Shown here piece by piece: positions 11,521 through 22,309 of a stretch of DNA of 64,000 nt. This DNA is from Uranotaenia lowii. Its lineage: Eukaryota; Arthropoda; Insecta; Diptera; Culicidae. The first letter of the stretch is position 1, and the number at the start of each line of letters is the position of its first letter. The notes beneath the pieces were generated by a model. The model was not told where the DNA came from, made no database searches, and saw only the letters and a list, made by a program, of their open reading frames with translations. The stretch is taken from positions 319,484,351-319,548,350 of the forward strand of contig NC_073693.1 of NCBI RefSeq assembly GCF_029784155.1, read 5' to 3'. The position numbers and the translations under genes are program-made.

Positions 11521-13203
11521 TCGAGAACGTTCACTAAGTTTTATGATGGTTCAACAGTAAAGCACTGAGAGCTAAAGCTTAGTTCTTTTAGAATTGGGAC
11601 AGTTACGAATGCCTGTATCTCAAAAACCATTCGTTTGAGCGAAATACTTTCTATGACGAAAAAGAAGGTAATGTTATGATCTTTTATGAAAAAAATTGAA
11701 AAAAAATATTTACCGTTTTTTGTTAAAGAAATTTTTACTTTATTCTTGGTATCTCCCATTGGCCGGCGCACACTTTTTTCAGTCATGGTATTGATCAGTT
11801 TCTCCAACTTATACTTCGTAAAATCTATAATTTAGGTGGCAACACCCTAGTTCTTCAATTTCTGATACTTTTTGGTCCAATACTTCTCTGGAAACTGGAA
11901 ACTGGAAGCATTTAAGTGGATACAGTTGTTTCGAAATGAACAAATTTGATTATTTTTCACCACATTTTTGAAGGTTTTTTTTTCGGTACCGGTTTTCCAG
12001 CTTAAGAGCTTAGGAACTATCAAAAAATGGTTGTTTGAGGTTGGATGTCAATGAGCCATCACTAGGCAACACTTTCAGCTTATCGGTGAAAATGTTTTTG
12101 GAGATTTCAGCGATCTACCCTTAGTTTTTCGTTTATTGAAAATTAAAAATGCTGGTATGAGACTTGACTTCCTTGATGATCCTTAACCGTTGTTGCCGAT
12201 CATGTGCTTCACTCCAATGCTTGATTTGAACTTTGTAGACATTATTAACAGTGTTTGCATACTTATCCACCACAAAAACTCAGTAATTCTTTGAAAAATC
12301 AACGGTTTTGTCAGCTATCAATTTGATAATGACGAATTTTAAAGGAAACTGTGCAAAATTATTTTTTTCTTTTTCTCTTGTACCGTACATATCTCAAAAA
12401 CGCGTAAATTTTAAATTTTGAAAAAAATAGGTCGAATAGTACTTTTTACAGGCAACAAAATGCTGTCAAAATTTTAAATATCCAATAACTAGTTAACGAG
12501 CTATTAGCAAATGAAAGTGTCCCATTTCTAAAAGAACTAAGCTTTATTTTAAAATATGCAAAAGAAAGCTTTTATTGTAGTTTTGATAGAGCATTCATAA
12601 CTCTTTCAAAATTAATAAAACAGTATGTTTCATAAAAGCTTTTTAAGCGTTTTCAAAATTATCTGAAAACAAATGGGCGATACAAGAATATAAGCATTTT
12701 GCATGACTATTATAAAACCGTCATAAAACGGCATGCTCAAAAAAAGCCAGAATAAAACCATAATAAAACATCTTAATGCTAGTTGGCTTAATCTTTGTTA
12801 CTTGGGATGCGTATTGCCCTGCTTCACATATATTTTCCCAGAATTTTATTTTGTAAGCACTTTTAGCTCTTTTTAATTCCTTATTCTCATCCTTGCGTAC
12901 CAATCCACAACATTTAAACATTTTAAATTTGCTCTGTTGTTGTCGAAAAATTCATGGCCTAACCCGAAAGTCTGGAATTGTCTGAAATGAATGTCGAAAT
13001 TCTGGAAGTTTGGAAACCTAAAAAAATGTCTGGCGGAAGGTCAAAAAGTCTGAAAGACCCGGACAAAATCTGGAAGGTTAACATCACTAGCCACAAGCCC
13101 TGCGAGTTCGATATTAGTTCGACATTCGCGCACCTCGGCATTAATCTCAATGAAGGCATTTTAATGTCAGCTTATTTGAAACCACGCTTTGAGTTCTAGG
13201 CTT
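11521..13203. other. AT-rich non-coding stretch
   Basis: No gene recognised on either strand. At about 12958-13084 there is a possible short MITE-like piece (TAACCCGAAAGTCTGG ... AATCTGGAAGGTTAA) with weakly mirrored ends. Confidence 0.5.
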
Positions 13204-13208
13204 CATAG

Positions 13209-13448
13209 TGTAGGGATGAGATGAAGAATATACAGAAAATAGATCAAATTTAATTAGGAATAAAATAAAATAATAGTTGTATTCGGCAACACTGTAGATG
13301 AATAAAATAAAATAAATTTCTATGAGAACATTTGCTATTTTGGCAGCACTTGACAAACAAACAAAACAAAGTCAGTCATTGATCTATTCTTGCGAGCGAC
13401 AGGCGTGTTTAGGTGAATCTCTGAATTGAGATTCGTAAAATCACGACA
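13209..13448 (+). repeat. 5' LTR (240 bp)
   Basis: TG...CA ended and preceded by the CATAG target duplication. It contains GGCAACACTGTA and GTCAGTCATTGATCTATTC, phrases also found in modified form in the solo LTR at 45534-45960, so the two LTR families look related. Confidence 0.9.
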
Positions 13449-13478
13449 ATGGCGTGGTTGGTAGAATAAGCACAAATA

Positions 13479-16400
13479 GCGCAGATATTTAAGGCTGCTG
13501 CTGCTGATTGTTTTGATTTGGCCTTCCGGTGGAAATAAGACGGAATTGCCCCTGAAAAGCGCAGCTATTTAAGGCTGCTGCTGCTGATTGTTTTGATTTG
13601 GCCTTCCGGTGGAAATAAGACGGAATTGCCCCTGAAAAGCGCAGATATTTAAGGCTGCTGCTGCTGATTGTTTTGATTTGGCCTTCCGGTGGAAATGAGA
13701 CGGAATTGCCCCTGAAAAGCGCAGATATTTAAGGCTGCTGCTGCTGATTGTTTTGATTTGGCCTTCCGGTGGAAATAAGACGGAATTGCCCCTGAAAAGC
13801 GCAGACGTTTTAGGCTGCTGCTGCTGATTGTTTTGATTTGTCCTTCCGGTGGAAATAAGACGGAATTGCCCCTGAAAAGCGCAAATATTTAAGGCTGCTG
13901 CTGCTGATTGTGTTGATTTGGCCTTCCGGAAAAGCGCAGATATTTAAGGCTGCTGCTGCTGATTGTTTTGATTTGGCCTTCCGGTGGAAATAAGACGGAA
14001 TTGCCCCTGAAAAGCGCAGCTATTTAAGGCTGCTGCTGCTGATTGTTTTAATCTGGCCTTCCGGTGGAAATAAGACGGAATTGCCCCTGAAAAGCGCAGA
14101 TATTTAAGGCTGCTGCTGCTGATTGTTTTGATTAGGCCTTCCGGTGGAAATAAGACGGAATTGCCCCTGAAAAGCGCAGATATTTAAGGCTGCTGCTGCT
14201 GATTGTTTTGATTTGGCCTTCCGGTGGAAATGAGACGGAATTGCCCCTGAAAAGCGCAGATATTTAAGGCTGCTGCTGCTGATTGTTTTGATTTGGCCTT
14301 CCGGTGGAAATAAGACGGAATTGCCCCTGAAAAGCGCAGATATTTAAGGCTGCTGCTGCTGATTGTTTTGATTTGGCCTTCCGGTGGAAATAAGACGGAA
14401 TTGCCCCTGAAAAGCGCAGATATTTAAGGCTGCTGCTGCTGATTGTTTTGATTTCGCCTTCCGGTGGAAATAAGACGGAATTGCCCCTGAAAAGCGCAGA
14501 TATTTAAGGCTGCTGCTGCTGATTGTTTTGATTTGGCCTTCCGGTGGAAATAAGACGGAATTGCCCCTGAAAAGCGCAGCTATTTAAGGCTGCTGCTGCT
14601 GATTGTTTTGATTTGTCCTTCCGGTGGAAATAAGACGGAATTGCCCCTGAAAAGCGCAAATATTTAAGGCTGCTGCTGCTGATTGTTTTGATTTGGCCTT
14701 CCGGTGGAAATAAGACGGAATTGCCCCTGAAAAGCGCAGCTATTTAAGGCTGCTGCTGCTGATTGTTTTGATTTGGCCTTCCGGTGGAAATAAGACGGAA
14801 TTGCCCCTGAAAAGCGCAGCTATTTAAGGCTGCTGCTGCTGATTGTTTTAATCTGGCCTTCCGGTGGAAATAAGACGGAATTGCCCCTGAAAAGCGCAGA
14901 TATTTTAGGCTGCTGCTGCTGATTGTTTTGATTTGGCCTTCCGGTGGAAATAAGACGGAATTGCCCCTGAAAAGCGCAGATATTTTAGGCTGCTGCTGCT
15001 GATTGTTTTGATTTGGCCTTCCGGTGGAAATAAGACGGAATTGCCCCTGAAAAGCGCAGATATTTAAGGCTGCTGCTGCTGATTGTTTTGATTTGGCCTT
15101 CCGGTGGAAATAAGACGGAATTGCCCCTGAAAAGCGCAGCTATTTAAGGCTGCTGCTGCTGATTGTTTTGATTTGGCCTTCCGGTGGAAATAAGACGGAA
15201 TTGCCCCTGAAAAGCGCAGCTATTTAAGGCTGCTGCTGCTGATTGTTTTAATCTGGCCTTCCGGTAGAAATAAGACGGAATTGCCCCTGAAAAGCGCAGA
15301 TATTTTAGGCTGCTGCTGCTGATTGTTTTGATTTGGCCTTCCGGTGGAAATAAGACGGAATTGCCCCTGAAAAGCGCAGATATTTTAGGCTGCTGCTGCT
15401 GATTGTTTTGATTTGGCCTTCCGGTGGAAATAAGACGGAATTGCCCCTGAAAAGCGCAGATATTTAAGGCTGCTGCTGCTGATTGTTTTGATTTGGCCTT
15501 CCGGTGGAAATAAGACGGAATTGCCCCTGAAAAGCGCAGCTATTTAAGGCTGCTGCTGCTGATTGTTTTAATCTGGCCTTCCGGTGAAAATAAGACGGAA
15601 TTGCCCCTGAAAAGCGCAGCTATTTAAGGCTGCTGCTGCTGATTGTTTTGATTTGGCCTTCCGGTGGAAATAAGACGGAATTGCCCCTGAAAAGCGCAGA
15701 TATTTAAGGCTGCTGCTGCTGATTGTTTTGATTTGGCCTTCCGGTGGAAATAAGACGGAATTGCCCCTGAAAAGCGCAGATATTTAAGGCTGCTGCTGCT
15801 GATTGTTTTGATTTGGCCTTCCGGTGGAAATAAGACGGAATTGCCCCTGAAAAGCGCAGATATTTAAGGCTGCTGCTGCTGATTGTTTTGATTTGGCCTT
15901 CCGGTGGAAATAAGACGGAATTGCCCCTGAAAAGCGCAGCTATTTAAGGCTGCTGCTGCTGATTGTTTTGATTTGGCCTTCCGGTGGAAATAAGACGGAA
16001 TTGCCCCTGAAAAGCGCAGCTATTTAAGGCTGCTGCTGCTGATTGTTTTAATCTGGCCTTCCGGTGGAAATAAGACGGAATTGCCCCTGAAAAGCGCAGA
16101 TATTTTAGGCTGCTGCTGCTGATTGTTTTGATTTGGCCTTCCGGTGGAAATAAGACGGAATTGCCCCTGAAAAGCGCAGATATTTAAGGCTGCTGCTGCT
16201 GATTGTTTTGATTTGGCCTTCCGGTGGAAATAAGACGGAATTGCCCCTGAAAAGCGCAGATATTTTAGGCTGCTGCTGCTGATTGTTTTGATTTGGCCTT
16301 CCGGTGGAAATAAGAAGGAATTGCCCCTGAAAAGCGCAGCTATTTAAGGCTGCTGCTGCTGATTGTTTTAATCTGGCCTTCCGGTGGAAATAAGACGGAA

Positions 16401-16533
16401 TTGCCCCTGAAAAGCGCAGATATTTAAGGCTGCTGCTGCTGATTGTTTTGATTTGGCCTTCCGGTGGAAATAAGACGGAATTGCCCCTGAAAAGCGCAGA
16501 TATTTAAGGCTGCTGCTGCTGATTGTTTTGATT
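13479..16533. repeat. 80-bp tandem satellite, about 38 copies
   Basis: The unit reads GCGCAGATATTTAAGG, (CTG)4-like core, ATTGTTTTGATTTGGCC, TTCCGGTGGAAATAAGACGG, AATTGCCCCTGAAAA; the period is exactly 80 (for example the TTGCCCCTGA word at 14081, 14161 and 14241). One copy near 13925 lacks about 25 bases. Variant units (CAGCTATTTAAGG followed by TTTTAATCTGGCC) recur at 400-, 320- and 480-bp steps from 14821 on, a sign of multi-unit block duplications. 80 is not a multiple of three and no long frame runs through it. Confidence 0.95.
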
Positions 16534-17724
16534 CCCAGACAACCAGAAGTCGTATTTTCTTTTACAGATTACATCGTATAGAATGTTATTTATACTCTTT
16601 TTCGTATATCTGCACCTACAATGTGCGGTCCATGCATATTCTTTATCGTATTTAAAAACATTGCATAATTTTATTACGACAAGAAGAGAGACTCGTATTT
16701 ATGTACATATGAACTCGACCTTTGTGTACGACAATTCGCAAAAAATCCGTGAAACGACTGATATACGGTGATCAGCCGTGACTGAGAAATTTTGTCGTGC
16801 TATACATAAAATAATTCGAAATAAAAAACATATATAGCTGCATTGATTCGTAATAATGTGCATGCAATCGTACACCTTTGCAAATTAATTCGCATGTCTG
16901 ATTTTCGTAAAACGTATTTGCTCGCAATCGTAAAAGAATACAAAAAAGTTCAATAAAATCGTTTATGATAATGGGACATCGATAATTGGAATCGAATTAA
17001 AGGAGGCTTCAAAATGTTGGTCTATTTTTAGATCATCGATGACGTGTTCTACGATTTAAAAGATTTAAGTTATAGAAATATACGATTTGCTTTTGGTTTA
17101 ATGCATTTGAAGCAAATCCCCTTGAATTTATATATTCCAGATAGCGTCGAGGAATCGTCATGAGATGGTATGGTCAGGGGATCAAGTCCAGGTACTAACA
17201 ATAAAATCAGCAATCAGGCAAATAATAAATTTGTACGATATAAACTTGAAATTGACAGCATAAAACGCATTTCTTTGAAATAATCTTATTTTTATTATTT
17301 TTATGGAGGAATAAACTGATTGATTTAAAGTATAAAAAAAATAATAATCTTATTTTTATTCAACTGACGGAAAATGAGAGCCCTGCACTCAAGTCGCAAA
17401 AGACGACCAAATAAGTCGTCAAACTTTCCATATTGTTACGAAAAATATCGTATATTACAACCTCAATCATCTATATGATGATGTAAATTGTCATAGTATA
17501 TTCCAAATAGAATCAGGGTAGTCGTAAATGATGCGCATGACAAGTCGTGCAAATCGTAATTTAATACAATCCAAATCAAAAATATGTTTGCTGATGTACC
17601 TATATGGCCTCCAAAATGATACGTATATACTGGTTTTGCTACATTATATGCGATATGTTTACAGGTATATTTGCATGTATATTTGCGTTGCAAATTCGAA
17701 ATACCCACCAAATGGTTGTCTGGG
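16534..17724. mobile_element. TIR element inserted in the 80-bp satellite
   Basis: It begins CCCAGACAACCA and ends with TGGTTGTCTGGG. It breaks a satellite unit between GATT and TTTGGCC; comparison with the intact unit (GATTTGG) shows a TT duplication of 2 bp. The interior is rich in TCGTA words and has only short frames with no recognisable domain. It may be a MITE of a family I cannot name. Confidence 0.7.
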
Positions 17725-18110
17725 TTTGGCCTTCCGGTGGAAATAAGACGGAATTGCCCCTGAAAAGCGCAGATATTTAAGGCTGCTGCTGCTGATTGTT
17801 TTGATTTGGCCTTCCGGTGGAAATAAGATGGAATTGCCACTGAAAAGCGCAGATATTTAAGGCTGCTGCTGCTGTTTGTTTTGATCTGGCCTTCCGGTGG
17901 AAATAAGACGGAATTGCCTCTGAAAAGCGCAGATATTTAAGGCTGCTTTCCGATGGAAAAAAGACGGAATTGCCGTTAAAAGCGCAGATATTTAAGGGTG
18001 CTGCTGCTGATTGTTTTGATATGGTCTTCCGGTGGAAATAAGACGGAATTGCCGTTAAAAGCGCAGATATTTAAGGTTGCTGCTGCGGATTGTTTGTTTT
18101 GAATAAGCCT
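17725..18110. repeat. 80-bp satellite, second block (about 5 decayed copies)
   Basis: The same unit as 13479-16533 resumes immediately after the TIR insertion. Copies become more divergent to the right, with partial units at 17941-18000 and GCGGATTGTTTG at the end. Confidence 0.9.
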
Positions 18111-18310
18111 TCTGGTTGGGCAGGCTGTTTCTTAGAATACTATCGAATTATTCCGGCTCTTGTAAACCTAGACAGAGTAACAAGGAAAGCACAGTTTGAG
18201 AAAGCTGTTGCCCATAATGTGTTTTTGCGGATTGTTCCGGCTCTGGTAAATAAAAGCAAAGCGACAGAGAAAGCACAAATTGGGAAGGCTTTTGTGAAGA
18301 ATATTTTCGG
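18111..18310 (+). other. LTR-element interior with two ~83-bp repeats
   Basis: Two adjacent segments (from about 18147 and 18231) both read ATTRTTCCGGCTCTNGTAAA ... GAGAAAGCACARNTTG and are open in one plus frame, giving RIIPALVNLDRVTRKAQFEK and RIVPALVNKSKATEKAQIGK. The match may be DNA-level tandem duplication rather than a protein; no domain is recognised and there is no long frame around it. Confidence 0.45.
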
Positions 18311-18625
18311 ATGAAATGAAGAATATGCAAAAAAAAAAAGATTTGAAAAGCTTTTGCAGAGATTGGAATGTAGAATTGAGATGAGGGATATACCAATTTT
18401 TTTTTATTTAAAAAAAAACAAAAGTCGGTAAATTAAAGATTCCATTGAGAATAGAGTTGAGAAGGAATGTAGAAATGTGATGAAAGATAAGCAGAAATTA
18501 AATAAAATTTGTAGGATGGAGAAGAAAGATGTGGAATATGGAATAAAAATTGAGGATATTTGGTAAATAAAATTTTGCACTAAAGAAAAAAATAACAAAT
18601 GTTGATGTGTGAAAAGTTTTAATTA

Positions 18626-18645
18626 AGAATAGAGGTGAGAAGGAA
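18626..18645 (+). promoter_or_regulatory. polypurine tract of the LTR element
   Basis: The 20 bases immediately before the 3' LTR, AGAATAGAGGTGAGAAGGAA, are all purine except two T and one T-free G/A run at the border; this is the expected plus-strand primer site. Confidence 0.7.
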
Positions 18646-18885
18646 TGTAGGGATGAGATGAAGAATATACAGAAAATAGATCAAATTTAATTAGGAATAA
18701 AATAAAATAATAGTTGTATTCGGCAACACTGTAGATGAATAAAATAAAATAAATTTCTATGAGAACATTTGCTATTTTGGCAGCACTTGACAAACAAACA
18801 AAACAAAGTCAGTCATTGATCTATTCTTGCGAGCGACAGGCGTGTTTAGGTGAATCTCTGAATTGAGATTCGTAAAATCACGACA
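18646..18885 (+). repeat. 3' LTR (240 bp)
   Basis: Direct copy of 13209-13448 and followed by the CATAG target duplication. No difference from the 5' copy was found on reading both. Confidence 0.9.
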
Positions 18886-19020
18886 CATAGTACCTAGCTA
18901 GAACACTTTGAGACCCTGTTGGTAACTATTGTCGGTCTAATAATAAGGAGAAATGATGAAAACAGATGACATCACTTCTCCTTATTATATTTGTGGTATG
19001 GTTCAACATTTTTTATTTAC

Positions 19021-19675
19021 CTCAACAAACGATTCACACTGTTAAACCTACGATAAACTTGAACAGCAATAAAAATAGCTTGCATTGACATGATCGCATA
19101 AGCCGTCGTCAAGTAGAGGCACACCCCAAATATGTAGCTTCCATCAAAATTATCCGGTTCCGAATTGCTTTCCCAACTGATGAGCATAGCAGCACCAGAT
19201 TGACACCATACGTCAGCACTGATACACTGAACGCGATAAACATAGAAAACAGATCGTTCAGCATTAAAGAATGGTCTTTAACACCATTGAACACGAGTGC
19301 TGAATCTATTTCATCCAAGTTCCTTGCAATTATTTGTTTCTTAGTATAGTCCTTTGAACCGAGGAAAATTGCTATAAACAGTACGTAGTTCATATATCGA
19401 AGGGCTTTTTCTAATATTTCTAACACCAAATGATACATATCATTTCGGTAGCCATATTGCAGAAACACATGGAACAACCACGTGTACAGCAAAACAAATG
19501 CAACCAGTGCTGCCAAATTTCCTGTTTTTCTTGCCAATCCAAGCGCAACTCTCTCCGGACCGGTAAAAAGTGGCGCGAATCCATAGAATTTGGACACAAA
19601 CACATATCTTTGGAAAGAATCTCGTGCCCGGGTGCAGCACTTTTGCTCCAGAATCGAACAAACCGTGGCGGACAT
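19021..19675 (-). pseudogene. gustatory receptor alternative first exon, unit C (frameshifted)
   Basis: Gr N-terminal half closest to unit B: MSATVC start, FYGFAPLF, RKTGNLAALVAF in TM1, ARNLDEID between TM2 and TM3, and a proper end RRFNSVNRLLR before the donor TTGAG|GTAAAT. The exon is 655 nt, one short of the phase-2 length (656). The reading frame is lost near 19185-19200: upstream residues run ...TYGVNLV in one frame, and the homologous continuation AAMLISWESNSEPDNFD ... QAIFIAVQVYRRF lies in the next frame. A one-base deletion explains this. Everything else, including promoter motifs and donor, is intact, so it could be a very recent pseudogene, a segregating allele or an assembly error. 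A start 18 nt further upstream is possible but the MSA start fits units A and B. Confidence 0.85.
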
Positions 19676-19714
19676 TTCGCGAACGCGTAACACGGCAGCG
19701 CGGAAAACAACAAG

Positions 19715-19837
19715 CGACTGGACTAACTGACGTTTGTTGTTTTTCCATGATGAATCATCATCGCTGCCTACTACCAGTTCAAATAAAGTGGGAAAAGCTA
19801 CTTGCCAACCAAAGTAAATAATGGGGGAGGAGCTCGG
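19715..19837 (-). promoter_or_regulatory. promoter-like motifs of unit C
   Basis: Minus strand: Inr-like CCAGTCG at 19721-19715 (40 nt before the ATG), TTTTCCG and TGTTACGCG after it, and CCGAGCTCCTCCCCC at 19837-19823. Nearly the same layout as unit B, so the regulatory module was duplicated with the exon. Confidence 0.55.
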
Positions 19838-19944
19838 TCAGATGGATTGTTTTGAATGTGGCTTAATTGGAATTGGTTTTGTGATGTAGAATTCCGGAAA
19901 AGAAACAAATAGAATTTTAAAAATTTACATCATTTTTTGCTCAC

Positions 19945-20567
19945 CTGGCTGCTTCATTGATGTATTTATACCTTGTCCAAAGCATAATCATAAATGCTAT
20001 CGGAATTTCGTTTACAAACATATATGGGAGCTGACTTATAAATAGAGTCGAAACTGCCAGTAGCATAACAAAGAATTCATCAGAATGGTGGTCGTTATGT
20101 ATGATGCATTGCTGCATCACTGTGATTGAAAACATTGCCATTCCAGGAAGCGTCAAAAAAATAATCAACTTGACTTTGAGAGCACCATGATCGATTCTGA
20201 TGCTTCTTTCAGCCAGGCTTAAGTCAATAAATCTTATTTTATCAACAACACTTTTGAGGGTCATAGAGTTCACTTGAGCACTAAGCATAGCTTCGAAGAC
20301 GGATATCAAAACTACGAATGATCCAACATTTTCAGCGACTATTGTTACAATATTGCCATAAATGTCATCGAAGTTATCAGTGAAAACACACAAAATCGTT
20401 GCAGCGAGATATAAACATGCAAACACCAAATAGTAGAATATATGAAAAATATATCTTCCTCTATGAGTTTTGCTGTTCAAATCAAACCGCCAGAATCCTG
20501 TACACATCATAATCACAAATAGTGGGTTAAGGCTTCCTCTTAGGTCTTTTGCATGAAACGCGGACAT
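19945..20567 (-). CDS. gustatory receptor alternative first exon, unit D (TM1-TM4)
   Basis: Gr N-terminal half of 207 codons plus 2 nt (623 nt), ending GCCAG|GTGAGC in phase 2. Landmarks are the SLNPLFVIMMCTGFW N-terminus, hydrophobic segments near residues 41-62, 72-96, 132-153 and 164-196, and the characteristic end LWTRYKYINEAAR. It forms a tandem trio with E and F, sharing exact exon length, donor sequence and the NEIP motif in TM4, but is the most divergent of the three. Start chosen at the only ATG near the conserved position; no alternative in frame. Only 270 bp separate its donor from the start of unit C, so it cannot have its own C-terminal exons there. Confidence 0.9.
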
Positions 20568-20631
20568 TACTCGAGGTGAACTGATTTGACAAATGATTCA
20601 TTTTTATGTCTAAAGCTGAACAATTTGATTG

Positions 20632-20639
20632 TGACGTCA
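20632..20639. promoter_or_regulatory. CRE-like palindrome TGACGTCA upstream of unit D
   Basis: An exact 8-bp cAMP-response-element palindrome lies 65 nt before the ATG of unit D. The same core, embedded in an 18-bp perfect palindrome, occurs at 25225-25242. A functional role is only a suggestion; with this AT-rich background the site could be chance. Confidence 0.25.
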
Positions 20640-20787
20640 TTAGTTAATTTTTTAGAAGAGATGAATTATGAATTTATCATGAGCCCTTCCGAGTATGACA
20701 TTGGCGAGAAAACTAATCGCCTTGATTTATTACCTATAGATTTGAATTTAACTTCAAGTCTTAAACAGAAAATTGTACAATGCTCAC

Positions 20788-21410
20788 CTGAACGCTTCAT
20801 TGATGAATTTGTACCTTGTCCATAACACATAGGTGAAAACCATGGGAATTTCATTGATAAGAACGTAGGCCATCTCTCCGATGAATAAGCCTAAAAATCC
20901 TTGTAAAATCTTGAATAAATGTATACTCGGATGTCCTTTATACGTAAGATATTGCTGTATTGCCACTATCAAAAACATAAGAGTACCAGACACACTGAAC
21001 AAAATAATCCACCCAAAATATGTCTTTCGATAATCGATTATTTTCCCCATTCGAACTAGACCGTTATCGATGGAGCATAATCTTTCAATGATACCTTTTA
21101 AAACTTCTAAATTTACTAGAGCACTCACGATTGCTTCAAGGGTGGTTAACAAATTCACCAAGTTAAAAAGATTATCTGCCACCAGAAACACAACGGTTAC
21201 GTAAATTTTACTGAAATCATTCGAAAAAACACTTAATAGCACAGCAGCAATGTAGAAAAGGCTAAAGCCCATAGCATAGCATGATTGAAATTTTGATCCT
21301 CCTGAGGAGTTTTGAATATTCAAGTCAGAACACCAAAATCCGGTATATTTCATCACCACTAAAAGTGGTCGAAGGCTTTCGGAAAGGTCCTTCACGCGAA
21401 ACCAAAGCAT
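20788..21410 (-). CDS. gustatory receptor alternative first exon, unit E (TM1-TM4)
   Basis: Gr N-terminal half, 623 nt, donor TTCAG|GTGAGC, phase 2. MLWFRVKDLSESLRPLLVVM start, GFWCSDL, VVFLVADNLFNLVNLLT in TM2, INEIPMVF in TM4 and end LWTRYKFINEAFR. Very close to unit F over the whole length, marking a recent tandem duplication. The donor is 220 bp upstream of the ATG of unit D. Intact reading frame. Confidence 0.92.
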
Positions 21411-21454
21411 ATCGTACTGAAACTGATGTGATTTCCCTCTTTGAAGTTCGTGAT

Positions 21455-21490
21455 TGATTCCGGATGCATAAATCCATTAATCACTTTCTC
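21455..21490 (-). promoter_or_regulatory. shared upstream block of units E and F
   Basis: The plus-strand phrase GGATGCATAAATCCATTAATCA (unit E, about 21462-21485) matches GGATTCACAAACCCATTAGGTA (unit F, about 22232-22255) at the same 60-90 nt distance before each ATG. A, B and C motifs are absent here, so the D/E/F group seems to use a different promoter type. Confidence 0.35.
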
Positions 21491-21541
21491 AAATATACTA
21501 CTTTGGGTTGACCCGTTATTTTAACAAATGGTTATGCTCAC

Positions 21542-22164
21542 CTGAACGCTTCGTTGATGAATTTGTATCTGGTCCATAGTACGTACATGAAAATGATAGG
21601 AATTTCATTGATTAGTGTAAACGCAAGCTGTCCAATGTAGACTCCCAAAAACGCAATCAAAAGCCTGAACATCTGAATGTTGGCACTTCCTTCATTGGTT
21701 AGATATTGTTGTACAAAAACTAACATGAACATTGAAACGGCGGATACAATGAGCACAATAATCAGTTTCAAATTAATCGTTTGATGATCGATAAGCTTTT
21801 TCATCCGAACTAAACTGCTATCAACCAAATTTATCCTCTCGAAAACTCTTTGCAGAATGTCGATGTTTACAACAGCACTAACGATAGCTTCAAAATTGGT
21901 TAGCAAATTCACTATGTTAAAAAGATTGTCTGCCACCAAAAACACAACCGAATCGTAGAATTTACTGAAATCAGTTGTCACAAGACTCAGCAGCGCGCAA
22001 ACTAAATAGAAGAGGCAAAATCCCAATGCGTACCAGGAACGGTAACATTTCCTGACTGAAGATTTATTGTGCTTTAAATCTGAACACCAGAATCCCGTAT
22101 ATTTCATCACCAGGAAAAAAGGACGAAGGCTTTCGTACAGGTTTTGCACCCGGAACCAAAGCAT
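21542..22164 (-). CDS. gustatory receptor alternative first exon, unit F (TM1-TM4)
   Basis: Gr N-terminal half, 623 nt, donor TTCAG|GTGAGC, phase 2, in tandem with E (131 bp between the F donor and the E ATG). I start at MLWFRVQNL, matching unit E; an in-frame ATG 15 nt upstream (MRSSA) is not conserved. Hydrophobic segments match E: TM2 carries the same VADNLFNIVNLLT core and TM4 ends NEIPIIFMYVLWTRYKFINEAFR-like sequence. Intact. Confidence 0.92.
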
Positions 22165-22309
22165 CGCACTTGAGCGCAAGCTTTTTGACTGAAAATTATT
22201 TTATTGTTGTTCTTCAGAGGACCATGCTGTGGATTCACAAACCCATTAGGTAAATGACTGGATTGCTATTAATTAACTCTGATTGGAAATGTAGGGAAAA
22301 TAGGCCTTA

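Larger units (their letters stand above)
13209..18885 (+). mobile_element. non-autonomous LTR retrotransposon packed with satellite DNA
   Basis: Two direct repeats of 240 bp (13209-13448 and 18646-18885) read identically by eye and start TGTAGGGATG and end ATCACGACA, the TG...CA form of LTRs. CATAG is duplicated at 13204-13208 and 18886-18890, a 5-bp target duplication. One base after the 5' LTR is a TGG-beginning candidate primer-binding site (13450 on). Directly before the 3' LTR is a purine tract AGAGGTGAGAAGGAA. These fix the plus orientation. The 5.2-kb interior has no gag, protease, RT or integrase; it holds an 80-bp satellite and a TIR insertion. Identical LTRs point to recent insertion. 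It lies 135 bp downstream of the donor of Gr unit C, inside the presumed Gr intron. Confidence 0.92.

Noticed and set aside
13479..16533. CRISPR-like array
   Set aside because: Units are contiguous 80-bp tandem copies with no unique spacers, in a eukaryotic LTR element.
17463..17840. 125-codon minus-strand frame
   Set aside because: It straddles the right end of the TIR element and the satellite, so it cannot be an old gene.
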